64,000 nucleotides of DNA from Polyangium sp. 15x6 (GTDB lineage Bacteria > Myxococcota_A > Polyangia > Polyangiales > Polyangiaceae): assembly GCF_029960785.1 (NCBI RefSeq), contig NZ_JASBQE010000039.1:42487-106486 (forward strand), given 5' to 3'. A program made the translations under genes and the position numbers. The notes under the pieces are model-generated. The model worked only from the letters and a program-made list of their open reading frames with translations. It searched no databases and was not told where the DNA came from. Each line of letters opens with the position of its first letter. The stretch's first letter is position 1. Shown piece by piece: positions 34,172 through 42,904 of this stretch.

Positions 34172-35500
34172 TCACTTCGGGATGATGACCTCGGTCACCG
34201 TCGTCCCGGGCTTTCCCGACCAGCGCCAGTTGTCGATCAAGGTGGACGAGTCGACCTTTCCGTCCGTCGAGTCGTAGGTGACGAGGCGCAGCCGGATCGG
34301 GCTGCCAGGCGTCACGGCCGTCGTCGTACGCAGCCACCCCGTCGAGCCATGGCTCCACCCGGCGTTCGCTTCGTCCTTCTCGAAGGTGGTGCCGAGAAGC
34401 TGCTTCGTCTCGAGGGAGCACTTGAACGAGAAGGTGCTCGCGACGCACTCGCCGTTGGGCCCCACGGGGTTGCCCGGACAACCGCACGCCTCGAAGAACT
34501 TGTTGTTCACGCTGATCGGCGCGCCGAGCATGTCGAACGCGATGTTCCCGTCGCTCTGCCCCATCGGGAACGGGATCATGTAGGCGATGAAGAAGTCGTT
34601 GTACTCGCGGCACAAGAAGTCCGGCCACTCGTAGCTGAAGAACTGGAAGTCGAACGAGACGCTGAGCGCGTTCGAGGGGACGTCGACCTCGATCTCGAGG
34701 CCCGTCGCGTCGTGCGGGAGGCCCGTGATCACGTTGGGGCACGAAGGGCTCGCCTTCGGGAAGCCGAAGGGCGCGTTGCTCGTGTAGCCCTTGTCGAACG
34801 TGCGGTACGTGGCGTCCGCGTCGCCCTTGTCCCGCGCCTTGCCCGACGACAGGAAGAGCATCGAGCTGCCCTCCTGCGGGTTGTTGTTCGTCCCGAGCTT
34901 CGCGACGATGCCGTGCCCGAGGTGGAAGTTCGCCTTCTGCGTCTCGTTCACCGGCGGCGGGCTGCCGTCCGAGAGCACCCACTTCGCGGTCTTCAGGAAC
35001 TTGCAGACGCCGATCGCCTTGGCCGCGTCGGCGGGATCGAGGCTCGCGAGCGCGAGGCCACTGTCGCAGGCCGGCGGCAGGACGTCGATCGTACCGTCGC
35101 AGTCCTCGTCCGCAGGCTCGGGGAGGTTGCCGTTCTCGTCCTCCTCGGCGATGACCTCGACCGCGCTCGGATTGACGAACTTGTCGCAGTCGTTGCAGTC
35201 GCCTTCGAGCTCGGTGTAGCCGTCGCCGTCGTTGTCCTTGTCGGGCAAGCCTTCATCACAAGCGCCGCCGCCCGCGCCGCCGGTGCCGGTCGACGAGCTG
35301 CTCGTCGTGATGAGGACGTCGCCGCCCTGGCCGTTGCCGGCGGTGCCGCCCACACCGCCGACGCCGCCGGATCCAGCATCCCCCCCGTTGCCCCCCATGT
35401 TTCCGCTGCCGCCGCCCGCGGCGCATGCGCCCGCCGCCGTCGCGGCGACGACGCACAACCCGACGAGCCCGAACCATGTGGATGTTCTCGACCGCTTCAT
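34172..35500 (-). CDS. MopE-like lipoprotein with a choice-of-anchor L domain (second paralogue)
   Basis: A 442-residue paralogue of the upstream gene at 32730-33998. A lipobox-like AAGAC (Cys26) ends the signal peptide, followed by a long Gly-rich linker, KDNDGDGYTELEGDCNDCDK as metal-binding motif and PADEDCDGTIDV, then the choice-of-anchor L domain with FEACGCPGNP and SSTLIDNWRWSGKPG near its end. The order and spacing of motifs match the other copy, while sequence identity is low outside the motifs. The two are separated by 173 bases. Confidence 0.85.
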   Translation of the reverse strand: MKRSRTSTWFGLVGLCVVAATAAGACAAGGGSGNMGGNGGDAGSGGVGGVGGTAGNGQGGDVLITTSSSSTGTGGAGGGACDEGLPDKDNDGDGYTELEGDCNDCDKFVNPSAVEVIAEEDENGNLPEPADEDCDGTIDVLPPACDSGLALASLDPADAAKAIGVCKFLKTAKWVLSDGSPPPVNETQKANFHLGHGIVAKLGTNNNPQEGSSMLFLSSGKARDKGDADATYRTFDKGYTSNAPFGFPKASPSCPNVITGLPHDATGLEIEVDVPSNALSVSFDFQFFSYEWPDFLCREYNDFFIAYMIPFPMGQSDGNIAFDMLGAPISVNNKFFEACGCPGNPVGPNGECVASTFSFKCSLETKQLLGTTFEKDEANAGWSHGSTGWLRTTTAVTPGSPIRLRLVTYDSTDGKVDSSTLIDNWRWSGKPGTTVTEVIIPK

Positions 35501-35642
35501 GACGACGCCCTCGTGATGAAAAAGGATTCCTCGGGGACTCACGGTCGCCGTCGTCGACCCATGGCCCGCCGGATCGGCCACGTCGAGCGAGCGGTACCTC
35601 GGGGAAAGGAAGACGCGCGTATCGATGGACACGGCGAGCGCA

Positions 35643-35676
35643 AGCATGCCTAGCCTAGCCGAACGGCCGGCATGCT
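35643..35676. repeat. Inverted repeat with 8-bp arms
   Basis: AGCATGCC (35643-35650) and GGCATGCT (35669-35676) form perfect arms around an 18-base spacer. It lies in the 264-base gap between metK and the lipoprotein gene at 35500, upstream of the lipoprotein start. It shares the GCATGCC core with the 9-bp palindrome upstream of ftsH, so it may be an operator; there is no T-tract. Confidence 0.45.
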
Positions 35677-35764
35677 GTCACGCGCTCGGGGCGCTACCGT
35701 GGTGCTGGAGAAGAGAGCGTCAGGAGGACGCGGGAGAGGAGGGACGCAGCGCGAGCGCGCGTAC

Positions 35765-37021
35765 TCAGGCTTCGGGCGAGGCCGAGGAAGCCTTCTTGCG
35801 CTTCTTCTGATCTTTCTTGCCGCTGCCGTTCGCGTGCGCGGAGCCGTTCGCGGCGGACACGCTCGGACGGAGCAGATCGTCCGCCATCTTCGCGGCGCGA
35901 TCCGTCTTCTCCCAGGCGAACTCGTCCCGGCCGAAATGCCCGTACGCCGCGGTCTTGCGGTAGATGGGCTTGAGCAGGTCGAGCTGCTCGATGATCGCCT
36001 TCGGCCGCATGTCGAAGTTCTCGAGGATGTACTTCTCGAGCACCTCATCGGCGACGCGGCCCGAGCCGAACGTGTTCACGTGGACGCCGACCGGCTGCGC
36101 GACGCCGATCGCGTAGGCGATCTGCACCTCGCAACGCGCCGCGAGCTTCGCCGCGACGACGTTCTTCGCGACGAACCGCGCGTAGTAACAAGCCGAGCGA
36201 TCGACCTTCGTCGGGTCCTTGCCGCTGAAGGCGCCGCCGCCGTGCCGGCCCATGCCGCCGTACGTGTCGACGATGATCTTGCGGCCCGTGAGGCCCGCGT
36301 CGCCGTAGGGGCCGCCGATGACGAACCGGCCCGTCGGGTTGATGTAGAACTTCGTGTTCTTGTCGACGAGCTTCTGCGGCAGGACCTTGTCGATGACGAG
36401 CGTGCGCATCGCCTCGACGATCTCCTTGTGCTTGACGTCCGGCCCGTGCTGCGTCGAGAGCACGACCGCGGCGATGCGCGCGGGGACGTCGTTCTCGTAC
36501 TCGATCGTCACCTGCGTCTTGCCGTCCGGCCGCAGCCAGTTGACCTTCTTCGACTTGCGGACCTCGGCGAGCTTGCGCGCCATGCGGTGCGCGAACGAGA
36601 TCGGCGCGGGCATGAGCTCGGGGGTCTCGTCCGTCGCGTACCCGAACATCAGGCCCTGGTCACCCGCTCCCTGCTCCTTGAACAGACCCTCGCCCTCCGT
36701 GACGCCGCGCGAGATGTCCGGGCTCTGCTTCTCGATCGCCGTGAGCACCGCGCACGTCTCGTAGTCGAAGCCCATCGACGAGTCCGTGTACCCGATGTCC
36801 TTGATCGTGCTGCGAACGACCACGGGCATGTCGACCCACGCAGAGGTCGTGATCTCGCCGGCCACGATCGCCATGCCGGTCTTGACCATCGTCTCGCAGG
36901 CGACACGCGCCGTCGGATCCTGCGCGAGGATACCGTCGAGGATGGCGTCGGAGATCTGGTCGCAAATCTTGTCGGGATGGCCTTCCGTGACGGACTCGGA
37001 CGTGAACTGGTAACGGCGCAT
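35765..37021 (-). CDS. metK: S-adenosylmethionine synthetase
   Basis: A 418-residue MetK that makes SAM from methionine and ATP. It starts [21 protein letters not shown], contains the ATP-binding [12 protein letters not shown] and the phosphate loop [17 protein letters not shown], each intact. The body is full length; a lysine-rich tail ([19 protein letters not shown]) of about 20 residues follows and is not in most homologues. The ATG at 37021 has an AAGGAG ribosome site (37027-37032). A promoter can be read upstream. Confidence 0.97.
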   Translation of the reverse strand: MRRYQFTSESVTEGHPDKICDQISDAILDGILAQDPTARVACETMVKTGMAIVAGEITTSAWVDMPVVVRSTIKDIGYTDSSMGFDYETCAVLTAIEKQSPDISRGVTEGEGLFKEQGAGDQGLMFGYATDETPELMPAPISFAHRMARKLAEVRKSKKVNWLRPDGKTQVTIEYENDVPARIAAVVLSTQHGPDVKHKEIVEAMRTLVIDKVLPQKLVDKNTKFYINPTGRFVIGGPYGDAGLTGRKIIVDTYGGMGRHGGGAFSGKDPTKVDRSACYYARFVAKNVVAAKLAARCEVQIAYAIGVAQPVGVHVNTFGSGRVADEVLEKYILENFDMRPKAIIEQLDLLKPIYRKTAAYGHFGRDEFAWEKTDRAAKMADDLLRPSVSAANGSAHANGSGKKDQKKRKKASSASPEA

Positions 37022-37049
37022 GGATGCTCCTTGGGGCGGACGGGGCGTA

Positions 37050-37078
37050 CGCATACGCCGTGGACGATGCACCGTCAA
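37050..37078 (-). promoter_or_regulatory. Sigma-70-like promoter of metK
   Basis: On the minus strand, TTGACG (37073-37078) and TATGCG (37050-37055) are separated by exactly 17 bases, and the AAGGAG ribosome site (37027-37032) lies between this and the metK ATG. A terminator hairpin just upstream (37103-37132) makes it likely that metK is transcribed from here. Confidence 0.6.
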
Positions 37079-37102
37079 CGCGTCGAACAGGACAAAAGCG
37101 AA

Positions 37103-37132
37103 GCGCCGGGCCTCTCCAAAGCGACCCGGCGC
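37103..37132 (-). terminator. Terminator hairpin of the TRAP receptor gene
   Basis: Perfect 8-bp arms GCGCCGGG (37103-37110) and CCCGGCGC (37125-37132) around a 14-base loop. On the minus strand the stem is followed by TTCGCTTTTG, a weak T-run. It lies 27 bases after the stop of the gene at 37159, in front of the metK promoter. Confidence 0.55.
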
Positions 37133-37158
37133 ACGCGAGCAATGACTCTGGAAATCTG

Positions 37159-38160
37159 TCAGCCGCCGAGCCCCTCGAGCTTGGTGATGACGTCGGCCGG
37201 GAACGTGCCCTGCGCGAGGCGCCCGCGCACCTGCTTGAAGAGGCCTTGCCACTTGGCCTTCTGATCGGCCGTCAGCTCGATGACCGTCATCTTGCCCTTC
37301 AGGCGGCCGAACGCGGCGTCGTCCTCGCTGCGGATGCGCTTCGTGAGCGCCGCGCTGGCGACCTTGCCCGTGTCCTGGAGGATGGCCTTGAGATCGGCCG
37401 GCAGCCCGTCGAGCTTCTTGCTCGTCAGGACGAGCGCGCCGACCGCGAAGCCGGACGCGTCCGCGACGATGTGGTCGAGCTTCGACGCCCACTGGAGCTG
37501 CTCGGCCACGACCGCCGGCGCGACGATCGCGTTGATCGCGCCCGTGTTGAGGTTCGGCAGGACCTCCGGGATGTTGGCCTGGAAGGGCGTGGTGCCGCCG
37601 ACGACCTGGAAGAACACCGGCATCATCGCGTCGTCGCGCCACACGTAGGGCTTGGTGCCCTTGAAGTCGTCGGGCGTGCGGATCGCGACGCCCTTCGTCA
37701 TGAGGTGCGCCTGTCCGACGTCACCCCAGCCGACGATGCTGAAGCCGGCGTCCGCCGCGCCCTTCTCGAACTCGGGCCGCATGGCCTCGCGCGCGGCGTC
37801 GAGCTTCGCCCACGAGGTGAAGAGACCCGGCATCTGGAGCGCGAGGATGGGCTTGTGAATCTTGCCGAGACCCACCGCCGTGACCGCGGCGCCGTCGAGC
37901 TGGCCGGCCTTCATCTTGCCGACCATCGCGCCTTCATCACCCTGCTGACCGTTGTAGAAGAACTGCAGCTCGAGCCGGCCGCCGCTCTTCTCCTTGACAG
38001 CCTTCTCCCAGACACTGAACACCTGCCCCCAGGGGCTCGCCTTCGGCGCAAGCGTGCCGATCTTGATCACTTCAGCCGCACTTGCATCCTGCGACGCGCC
38101 GATCCCCGCGAGGACCGTCAGGGCGCCGAGGAGTTTCACCATCGCTCTTCGCAGCATCAT
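37159..38160 (-). CDS. TRAP transporter substrate-binding protein, DctP type
   Basis: A 333-residue periplasmic receptor. An N-terminal signal peptide ([19 protein letters not shown]) precedes [24 protein letters not shown], the DctP-type opening, and the family's [15 protein letters not shown] and [10 protein letters not shown] segments follow. It binds an organic acid for a TRAP permease, but no DctQ/DctM gene is adjacent, so the permease must be elsewhere. The ATG at 38160 (MMLRRAM) follows a GGAGG site at the right spacing and is preferred over later ATGs. Confidence 0.9.
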   Translation of the reverse strand: MMLRRAMVKLLGALTVLAGIGASQDASAAEVIKIGTLAPKASPWGQVFSVWEKAVKEKSGGRLELQFFYNGQQGDEGAMVGKMKAGQLDGAAVTAVGLGKIHKPILALQMPGLFTSWAKLDAAREAMRPEFEKGAADAGFSIVGWGDVGQAHLMTKGVAIRTPDDFKGTKPYVWRDDAMMPVFFQVVGGTTPFQANIPEVLPNLNTGAINAIVAPAVVAEQLQWASKLDHIVADASGFAVGALVLTSKKLDGLPADLKAILQDTGKVASAALTKRIRSEDDAAFGRLKGKMTVIELTADQKAKWQGLFKQVRGRLAQGTFPADVITKLEGLGG

Positions 38161-38409
38161 CAGAAGCCTCCGTCTCGGTTCTTCCGACCCTCGTACGCGA
38201 CGTGTCTCGAGGGTTGCTCCTGGCCTTCGCGTGTTCGTATACCGGAGCTTGTCGTTCTCGAACAGTCGGGCTCGCCCCGCACGCATGCACGATGCACCGC
38301 AGCATCGAGCATCGCGTTCCAGGAAGAGGGCGTCACGGGACAGTGGACGTCGCGCTCACGACGTTATTCACGTTGCCGCATCGCGAAAAACCCTGATGAT
38401 AGCGACCCG

Positions 38410-38805
38410 ATGACCCTGGATGAGATCCGCGCCGTCCTCGAGGCGCAAGGATGGCCGGTCGAGCGGCTCTCCGAGGCCACGCTGCGCAGCCGCTTCCGCA
38501 GCAAGGACCGGATTTTTCCGCTGTTCGTACACCTCGAACCGCTGTTCGTGACGTTCGCAGTGATCCCCTACGCGCGTTTGCCCGAGGAGCCGGATACGGC
38601 CGAAGCGCTCATGACGCGCCTGCTCAAGCTCAACCGGGAGATCAACCTCGCCAAGTACTCGGTCGACGACGACGGCGACATCATCCTGAGCGTCGAGTAC
38701 CGGATCGAGCACCTCGACCCGAGCGAGATCCGCGACGCCGTGGACGTGCTCTCGTTCTACGCCGACAAACATCACCAGGACGTGCACAAGCTCGCAGGTC
38801 CGTGA
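38410..38805 (+). CDS. YbjN domain-containing protein
   Basis: A 131-residue cytosolic protein of the YbjN/type III secretion-chaperone-like fold. Signs are LDEIRAVLEAQGW at the start, then LMTRLLKLNREINLAKYSVDDDGDIILSVEY, the alternating helix-strand pattern of that fold. It lacks a signal peptide. It is divergent from the TRAP receptor gene across a 249-base gap. The role in this context is unknown; the family is linked to stress response and sensory chaperone roles. Confidence 0.75.
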   Translation: MTLDEIRAVLEAQGWPVERLSEATLRSRFRSKDRIFPLFVHLEPLFVTFAVIPYARLPEEPDTAEALMTRLLKLNREINLAKYSVDDDGDIILSVEYRIEHLDPSEIRDAVDVLSFYADKHHQDVHKLAGP

Positions 38806-38859
38806 CGCGTAACGCGCGGTGGCGTTCGGGACGAACCCCGGCGCGACGCTCCGCACGCC

Positions 38860-39249
38860 TCACTCGGTGATCGTCTCGGTGCGCGGACGTTCTTCCTTCT
38901 TCGCGTCGAGCAGGGCGCGGCGCTCGACGCGCACCCGGCGCACCTCTTCGCCGCGCACGATGGTGAGGCGCACGGACGTGCCGACGTCGCCGCGCAGGAG
39001 CGCGCGGATCTCCTTGGCGTCGAGGTCGCGCACGTAGCGGCCCTCGATCATGACGAGCTCGTCGCCCGGCAAGAGGCCCGCGCGCTCGGCGGAGAGTCCC
39101 GGGGACAGGTCGCGCACGTAGAGCGCGCCCGTGTCGTTGTCCCGCGAGAGCACCGCGCCGATGGAGCCCTTCTGCTCGGCCGCGCAAGCGAGGCCCACGA
39201 AGAGGAACGACGCGAGGAGCGGCGCTCGGGCGACGCGCATGCCCCGCAT
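38860..39249 (-). CDS. PDZ domain protein, signal-peptide bearing
   Basis: A 129-residue protein with a hydrophobic signal peptide (LLASFLFVGLACAAE; a Cys follows, but the lipobox is imperfect). The remainder is a single PDZ domain: DNDTGALYVRDLSPGLSAERAGLLPGDELVMIEG with the GLxPGD loop typical of substrate-binding PDZ domains, then DAKEIRALLRGDVGTSVRLTIVRG. It lacks a protease domain, so it may be an adaptor of an envelope protease. ATG 39249 is preferred because it precedes the signal sequence; ATG 39240 is an alternative. Confidence 0.8.
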   Translation of the reverse strand: MRGMRVARAPLLASFLFVGLACAAEQKGSIGAVLSRDNDTGALYVRDLSPGLSAERAGLLPGDELVMIEGRYVRDLDAKEIRALLRGDVGTSVRLTIVRGEEVRRVRVERRALLDAKKEERPRTETITE

Positions 39250-39315
39250 CCTAGCGGACGTCGCGACGAACGAGCCGGCTTGCAGCACGACGAGCGCTCG
39301 GGTGAGCCTTTCCGC

Positions 39316-39531
39316 ATGCGCGCGCGACGTCTCCTCCTCCTGCTCGTCGCCTTCACGCCGATCGCCGCGGGCCTCGTCGCATGCACGCTCGGCGCGCCCG
39401 AAGAGCCGGGCTGCCAGAGCGACGCGGAGTGCGGCGAAGGGCGCGTTTGCCGGGCCGGCGCGTGTTTCCGTTTCATCGGGGAAGGCGCGCCGGCGACCGA
39501 CGCGGGCGCGGACGCGAGCGAGGGTGCGTAG
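39316..39531 (+). CDS. Small cysteine-rich lipoprotein
   Basis: A 71-residue lipoprotein. After a hydrophobic signal it has the lipobox GLVAC, then CQSDAECGEGRVCRAGACF, a four-cysteine pattern found in many myxobacterial surface lipoproteins (resembling the Dickkopf/EB-type modules). The ATG at 39316 is preferred over the upstream one at 39280. It is divergent from the PDZ gene at 39249. Function unknown. Confidence 0.65.
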   Translation: MRARRLLLLLVAFTPIAAGLVACTLGAPEEPGCQSDAECGEGRVCRAGACFRFIGEGAPATDAGADASEGA

Positions 39532-39784
39532 AGGATTTCCGAGAGCGTGGTGACAGCGCATCCGGCTACGCGCCGAGGTCCTTTCCGCCCTACGTCGTTC
39601 CCTCGAATTCGACAAAACCTCGACGTTTCGCGCACCTTCGATGGGCGCCGATCTTGCTTGAGACCGCCGCACGACCCATGGCGATGAAGCCTCGACCTGG
39701 TGAACCTTCCCCCCTAGACTCCGCCGCGTCATCTCCCGCGGCGTCGCGGTTCGTCGCTGGATCTCGGTCACGCGGAGAGAACAA

Positions 39785-40828
39785 GTGAGCACTTCCACGC
39801 ACAACAACGGACTCTGGAGCCCGTCGGACATGCGTGCCTCCGAAGAGCACGTCGAGGGAGCCCCCGCGCAGATCACCGCCATGCAAGGCGGGTGGCTCAA
39901 GTTCTTGCTCGGTAGCTTCACCGTGCAAGACGTCATCCTGCTCGTTTACCTCACGGTCGTGCGGGTGCTGCTCGCGCAGCGGCAAGCCACGGCCGATCAG
40001 GCGTCGTGCGCGCGGACGACGGAGCTCTGCATCGGCGTCGTCCTCGGCGCCGTGCTGATCGGCCGCGTGATCCCCGGCATCCCGCCGCTCGTCCGGAAGA
40101 TCGTCTACCGCGTGAGCATCGTCGGCGTGCTCCTGCAGAACTACCTCGTGCTGCGCTGGCTCTTGCCCGTGGTGCGGCCGGACTCGGTGGACGGGACGCT
40201 GCTCCGGATCGACGAGGCGATCTTCGGCCGCGAGCCGGCGCTCATGCTCGAGGCCTTCAACGTGCGGCCCGTGGTCGAGTGGTTCTCGTTCTTCTACTTC
40301 AGCTACTTCTTCATCGGCGCGACCTACATGATCGTCAGCGTGTGGCTGACGAAGCCGAGCCGCCGGACGACGGCGTTCGCGATCGGGACGCTGCTCGTCT
40401 TCGGCATCGGGCAACTCGGCTACATGGCGGTGCCCGGCTACGGCCCGCATCAGTACCTGGCCCAGCAGTTCAAGGGGCCGATCGACGGCGGGTTTTTCTG
40501 GGGCTGCGTCTGGGACACGGTGCAAGCCGGCAGCGCGATGAAGGACATCTTCCCCTCGCTGCACACGGCCGTGCCGACGTGGTTCACGCTGCACGCGCTG
40601 CACAACGCGAAGACGGATCGACGCTGGCTCTGGCCCGCGATCGTGACGGGCTTCTTCGCGGCGAACATCATCTTCTCGACGGTGTTCTTGCGCTGGCACT
40701 ACGCCATCGACGTGCTCGCGGGCCTGACGCTCGCATTCACGGCCGGGACGCTCGCGCCCCTGATCGCGCGGCGCGAAGAAGAGTGGCGCCTCGCGCGAGG
40801 CCTGCGCGGCGCGTGGGTCTTCGACTGA
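39785..40828 (+). CDS. PAP2 superfamily phosphatase, Aur1/inositol-phosphoceramide synthase-like
   Basis: A 347-residue polytopic membrane protein with a GTG start after a GGAGAG site. Motif C2 is FPSLHTAVPTWF (PSLHTA, with the catalytic His) and C3 is LRWHYAIDVLAG (R-x-H-Y-A-x-D), the two motifs of the Aur1-type PAP2_3 family; six or more hydrophobic helices flank them. Aur1-type enzymes add a phosphoinositol or phosphoethanolamine head to ceramide; myxobacteria contain sphingolipids, so such a role is plausible. No inositol-phosphate pathway gene is next to it, so the substrate is open. Confidence 0.85.
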   Translation: MSTSTHNNGLWSPSDMRASEEHVEGAPAQITAMQGGWLKFLLGSFTVQDVILLVYLTVVRVLLAQRQATADQASCARTTELCIGVVLGAVLIGRVIPGIPPLVRKIVYRVSIVGVLLQNYLVLRWLLPVVRPDSVDGTLLRIDEAIFGREPALMLEAFNVRPVVEWFSFFYFSYFFIGATYMIVSVWLTKPSRRTTAFAIGTLLVFGIGQLGYMAVPGYGPHQYLAQQFKGPIDGGFFWGCVWDTVQAGSAMKDIFPSLHTAVPTWFTLHALHNAKTDRRWLWPAIVTGFFAANIIFSTVFLRWHYAIDVLAGLTLAFTAGTLAPLIARREEEWRLARGLRGAWVFD

Positions 40829-40859
40829 CGAAGACGCGAACGACGCGCCGCACCGTCGA

Positions 40860-41174
40860 TCATTCGTCACTCCCCGCCCAGCGAAGCCGCACGAGCCCCT
40901 CCCCCCGAGCCACGAGACGCGCCGAGCAAGCGAGCCGCTGCGAAGGCGGCGCGTCGAAGACGTCGAGCACGTCGGACTCGTCGCTCGAAGGTGGTTCGAG
41001 GAGCGCGGCGCCTTCGAGGACCTCGACGAGGCAGGTTCCACAGCTCGCGGAGCGACACGAGAACGAGACGGGCGCGCGGCATGCGTCGCTGACGTCGACG
41101 AGCGCGTCGCCAGGCTCGGCGTCCGCGGCCGCGGCGGGGCCGAGCTCGTTCGCCAGGAACTCCACCCGGATCAC
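40860..41174 (-). CDS. Plant-type 2Fe-2S ferredoxin
   Basis: A 104-residue ferredoxin. The ligand motif is C-x4-C-x2-C (Cys40, Cys45, Cys48 in FSCRSASCGTC) with a fourth Cys in RLACSA near residue 82, and an acidic stretch of DESDVLDVFD in front. This is distinct from the isc ferredoxin at 25898. It is divergent from the FAD-dependent oxidoreductase at 41260 (85-base gap) and could supply it with electrons, but this is only an inference from proximity. Confidence 0.88.
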   Translation of the reverse strand: MIRVEFLANELGPAAAADAEPGDALVDVSDACRAPVSFSCRSASCGTCLVEVLEGAALLEPPSSDESDVLDVFDAPPSQRLACSARLVARGEGLVRLRWAGSDE

Positions 41175-41259
41175 GAGGCAGCTCTAACGGAAGGCGCGCG
41201 CGACGTCGACCCGCTGCCTCGGCATTGGCGAGGCCGAGCGACCGCGATATCCAGGGGCC

Positions 41260-42507
41260 ATGTCGAATCATGGGTGGGATGCGTTGATCCTGGGGGGCGG
41301 GCCTGGTGGTTCCACGCTCGCCGCGAGCCTCGCGCAGCGCGGTCGGCGGGCGCTCGTGCTCGAGCGGGAGAAGTTCCCGCGGTTTCACATCGGCGAGTCG
41401 CTCCTGCCGCGATCACGCGAGGTCTTCGCCGAGCTCGGCCTGGAGGAGGAGCTCGATCGGAGGTTTCTGCGCAAGTACGGCGCGCGGTTCCTCTGCTGCA
41501 CGACGAAGCGCGAGAGCACGTATCGCTTCGAGGAGAGCTTCGATCCGAAGTTCACGTACGCCTATCAGGTGCCACGCGCCGAGTTCGATCACGTGCTGCT
41601 CGAGCACGCGCGCAAGCTCGGCGCCGAGGTGCGCGAGCAGTGGGAGGCGACGGACGTGCTCTTCGAAGGCAGCCGCGCCGTCGGGGTGCGCGCGAAAAAC
41701 CTCCTGAACCCTTCCGAGGTGGTGGAGCTCTTCGCGCCGGTCGTCGTCGACGCGACGGGACGCGACACGCTCCTGGCTTCACGCACGCGGCGGAAGGCGA
41801 ACATCGCGCGGCTCGACAAGACCGCGCTGTTCTCGCACTACCGCGGCACGTTCCGGCCGAGCGGCCAGGACGAGGGGAACATCCAGCTCGTGATCTTCGA
41901 GCACGGCTGGTTCTGGTTCATCCCGTTCCGCGGCGACGTGACGAGCGTGGGCGTGGTCGTGTCGTCGGAGTGGATGCGGCAGAAGCAAAAAGGCGAGACG
42001 CTCGACTCGTTTTACGATCGTACGTTCGCGCGATCGCCGATGGCATGCGAGCTCTTGAGCGGCGCGACGCGGCTTCGGCCCGTCGGTGCCCTCGCTGATT
42101 TCTCATACCGGATCGATCAGCTCGCGGGTGATGGGTGGCTGTTCGTCGGCGACGCGGGCGGCTTCCTCGATCCGCTGTTCTCGACGGGCGCGCACCTCGC
42201 CATCAAGGGCGCCTCGCTCGCGGCCGAGGCGATCGATCACGCGCTCACGACGGGCGACGTGTCGCGCGCGGCGTTCGCCTCGTACGAAGCGAATGTGCGG
42301 TACGCGGTCGACCTGTTCCTGGGTGTCGTGCAGAGCTTCTACGCGGGGCAGTTTCGCGAGACGTTGTTCGAGCCGAACCAGCGGACGACGATCCGCAGGC
42401 TCATCACGTCGATCCTCGCGGGCGACGTGTTCCACGTGGAGCGACGTCCGCCATGGGCCGCGTTCCTCCGCGAGCACTACCCCGCCGAGGTGCCGACGTT
42501 CGCCTGA
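41260..42507 (+). CDS. Flavin-dependent oxidoreductase with halogenase motifs
   Basis: A 415-residue FAD enzyme. It has the Rossmann GGGPGG motif (12-17), FHIGESLLP (42-50), a lysine in FLRKYGA (Lys72), GWFWFIPFRGD (the W-x-W-x-I-P motif, Trp217/Trp219) and GDAGGFLDPLFSTGAHLA, which together fit flavin-dependent halogenases of the PltA/CndH type. The lysine lines up with the catalytic one, but geranylgeranyl-reductase-like relatives share most of these motifs, so halogenase activity is not certain. The substrate is not tryptophan-like by context; no biosynthetic cluster is adjacent. Confidence 0.8.
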   Translation: MSNHGWDALILGGGPGGSTLAASLAQRGRRALVLEREKFPRFHIGESLLPRSREVFAELGLEEELDRRFLRKYGARFLCCTTKRESTYRFEESFDPKFTYAYQVPRAEFDHVLLEHARKLGAEVREQWEATDVLFEGSRAVGVRAKNLLNPSEVVELFAPVVVDATGRDTLLASRTRRKANIARLDKTALFSHYRGTFRPSGQDEGNIQLVIFEHGWFWFIPFRGDVTSVGVVVSSEWMRQKQKGETLDSFYDRTFARSPMACELLSGATRLRPVGALADFSYRIDQLAGDGWLFVGDAGGFLDPLFSTGAHLAIKGASLAAEAIDHALTTGDVSRAAFASYEANVRYAVDLFLGVVQSFYAGQFRETLFEPNQRTTIRRLITSILAGDVFHVERRPPWAAFLREHYPAEVPTFA

Positions 42508-42514
42508 ACGCGCG

Positions 42515-42820
42515 CTACTTCGAGGGCACGTTCGCGAGGTTCTCCTTGCACGTCGCGGCGAGCCCTTCCTTGCCGCCGGGCGCTTGCGCGGCGTCACGCC
42601 ACGCTTGACGCATCGCCTTGAAGCCGGGCTCCCGCGCGGCGCGCGCCTCCTCGGGCAAACCGTCGAGGAAGGCCTCCATCTTCTTCACGTACGCGTCGCA
42701 CTCGGCCACGCCGATCGCGCCCTCGGATTCGGCAGCGGTCCCCTCGCCGTCGCTGCCCTTGTTGCAGCCGAACATCGAAAGAGAAACCGCAAAGACCAAC
42801 GCGACCGTCTCACTGCGCAT
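42515..42820 (-). CDS. Small lipoprotein
   Basis: A 101-residue lipoprotein: a signal peptide that ends in the lipobox SMFGC, followed by an acidic Gly/Glu-rich linker and a helical domain with CDAYVKKMEAFLDGLPEEAR and LAATCKENLANVPSK (two cysteines, possibly a disulfide). The family looks conserved among myxobacteria but I cannot name it. It is convergent with the oxidoreductase gene (seven-base gap). Confidence 0.7.
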   Translation of the reverse strand: MRSETVALVFAVSLSMFGCNKGSDGEGTAAESEGAIGVAECDAYVKKMEAFLDGLPEEARAAREPGFKAMRQAWRDAAQAPGGKEGLAATCKENLANVPSK

Positions 42821-42904
42821 CTCGAACGTCTCCGTGGGAAACCCGCGAGCATCCTGCCACACGAGGGCCGAGCGGGGACAGTTCGTGACGACGCGGCGCG
42901 GGCG

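Noticed and set aside
35501..35764. Possible RNA gene or riboswitch in the gap between metK and the lipoprotein
   Set aside because: No cloverleaf or known SAM-riboswitch pattern could be seen; only the inverted repeat is supportable.
39532..39784. Possible small gene in a 253-base gap
   Set aside because: No frame with a start, ribosome site and plausible protein was found.
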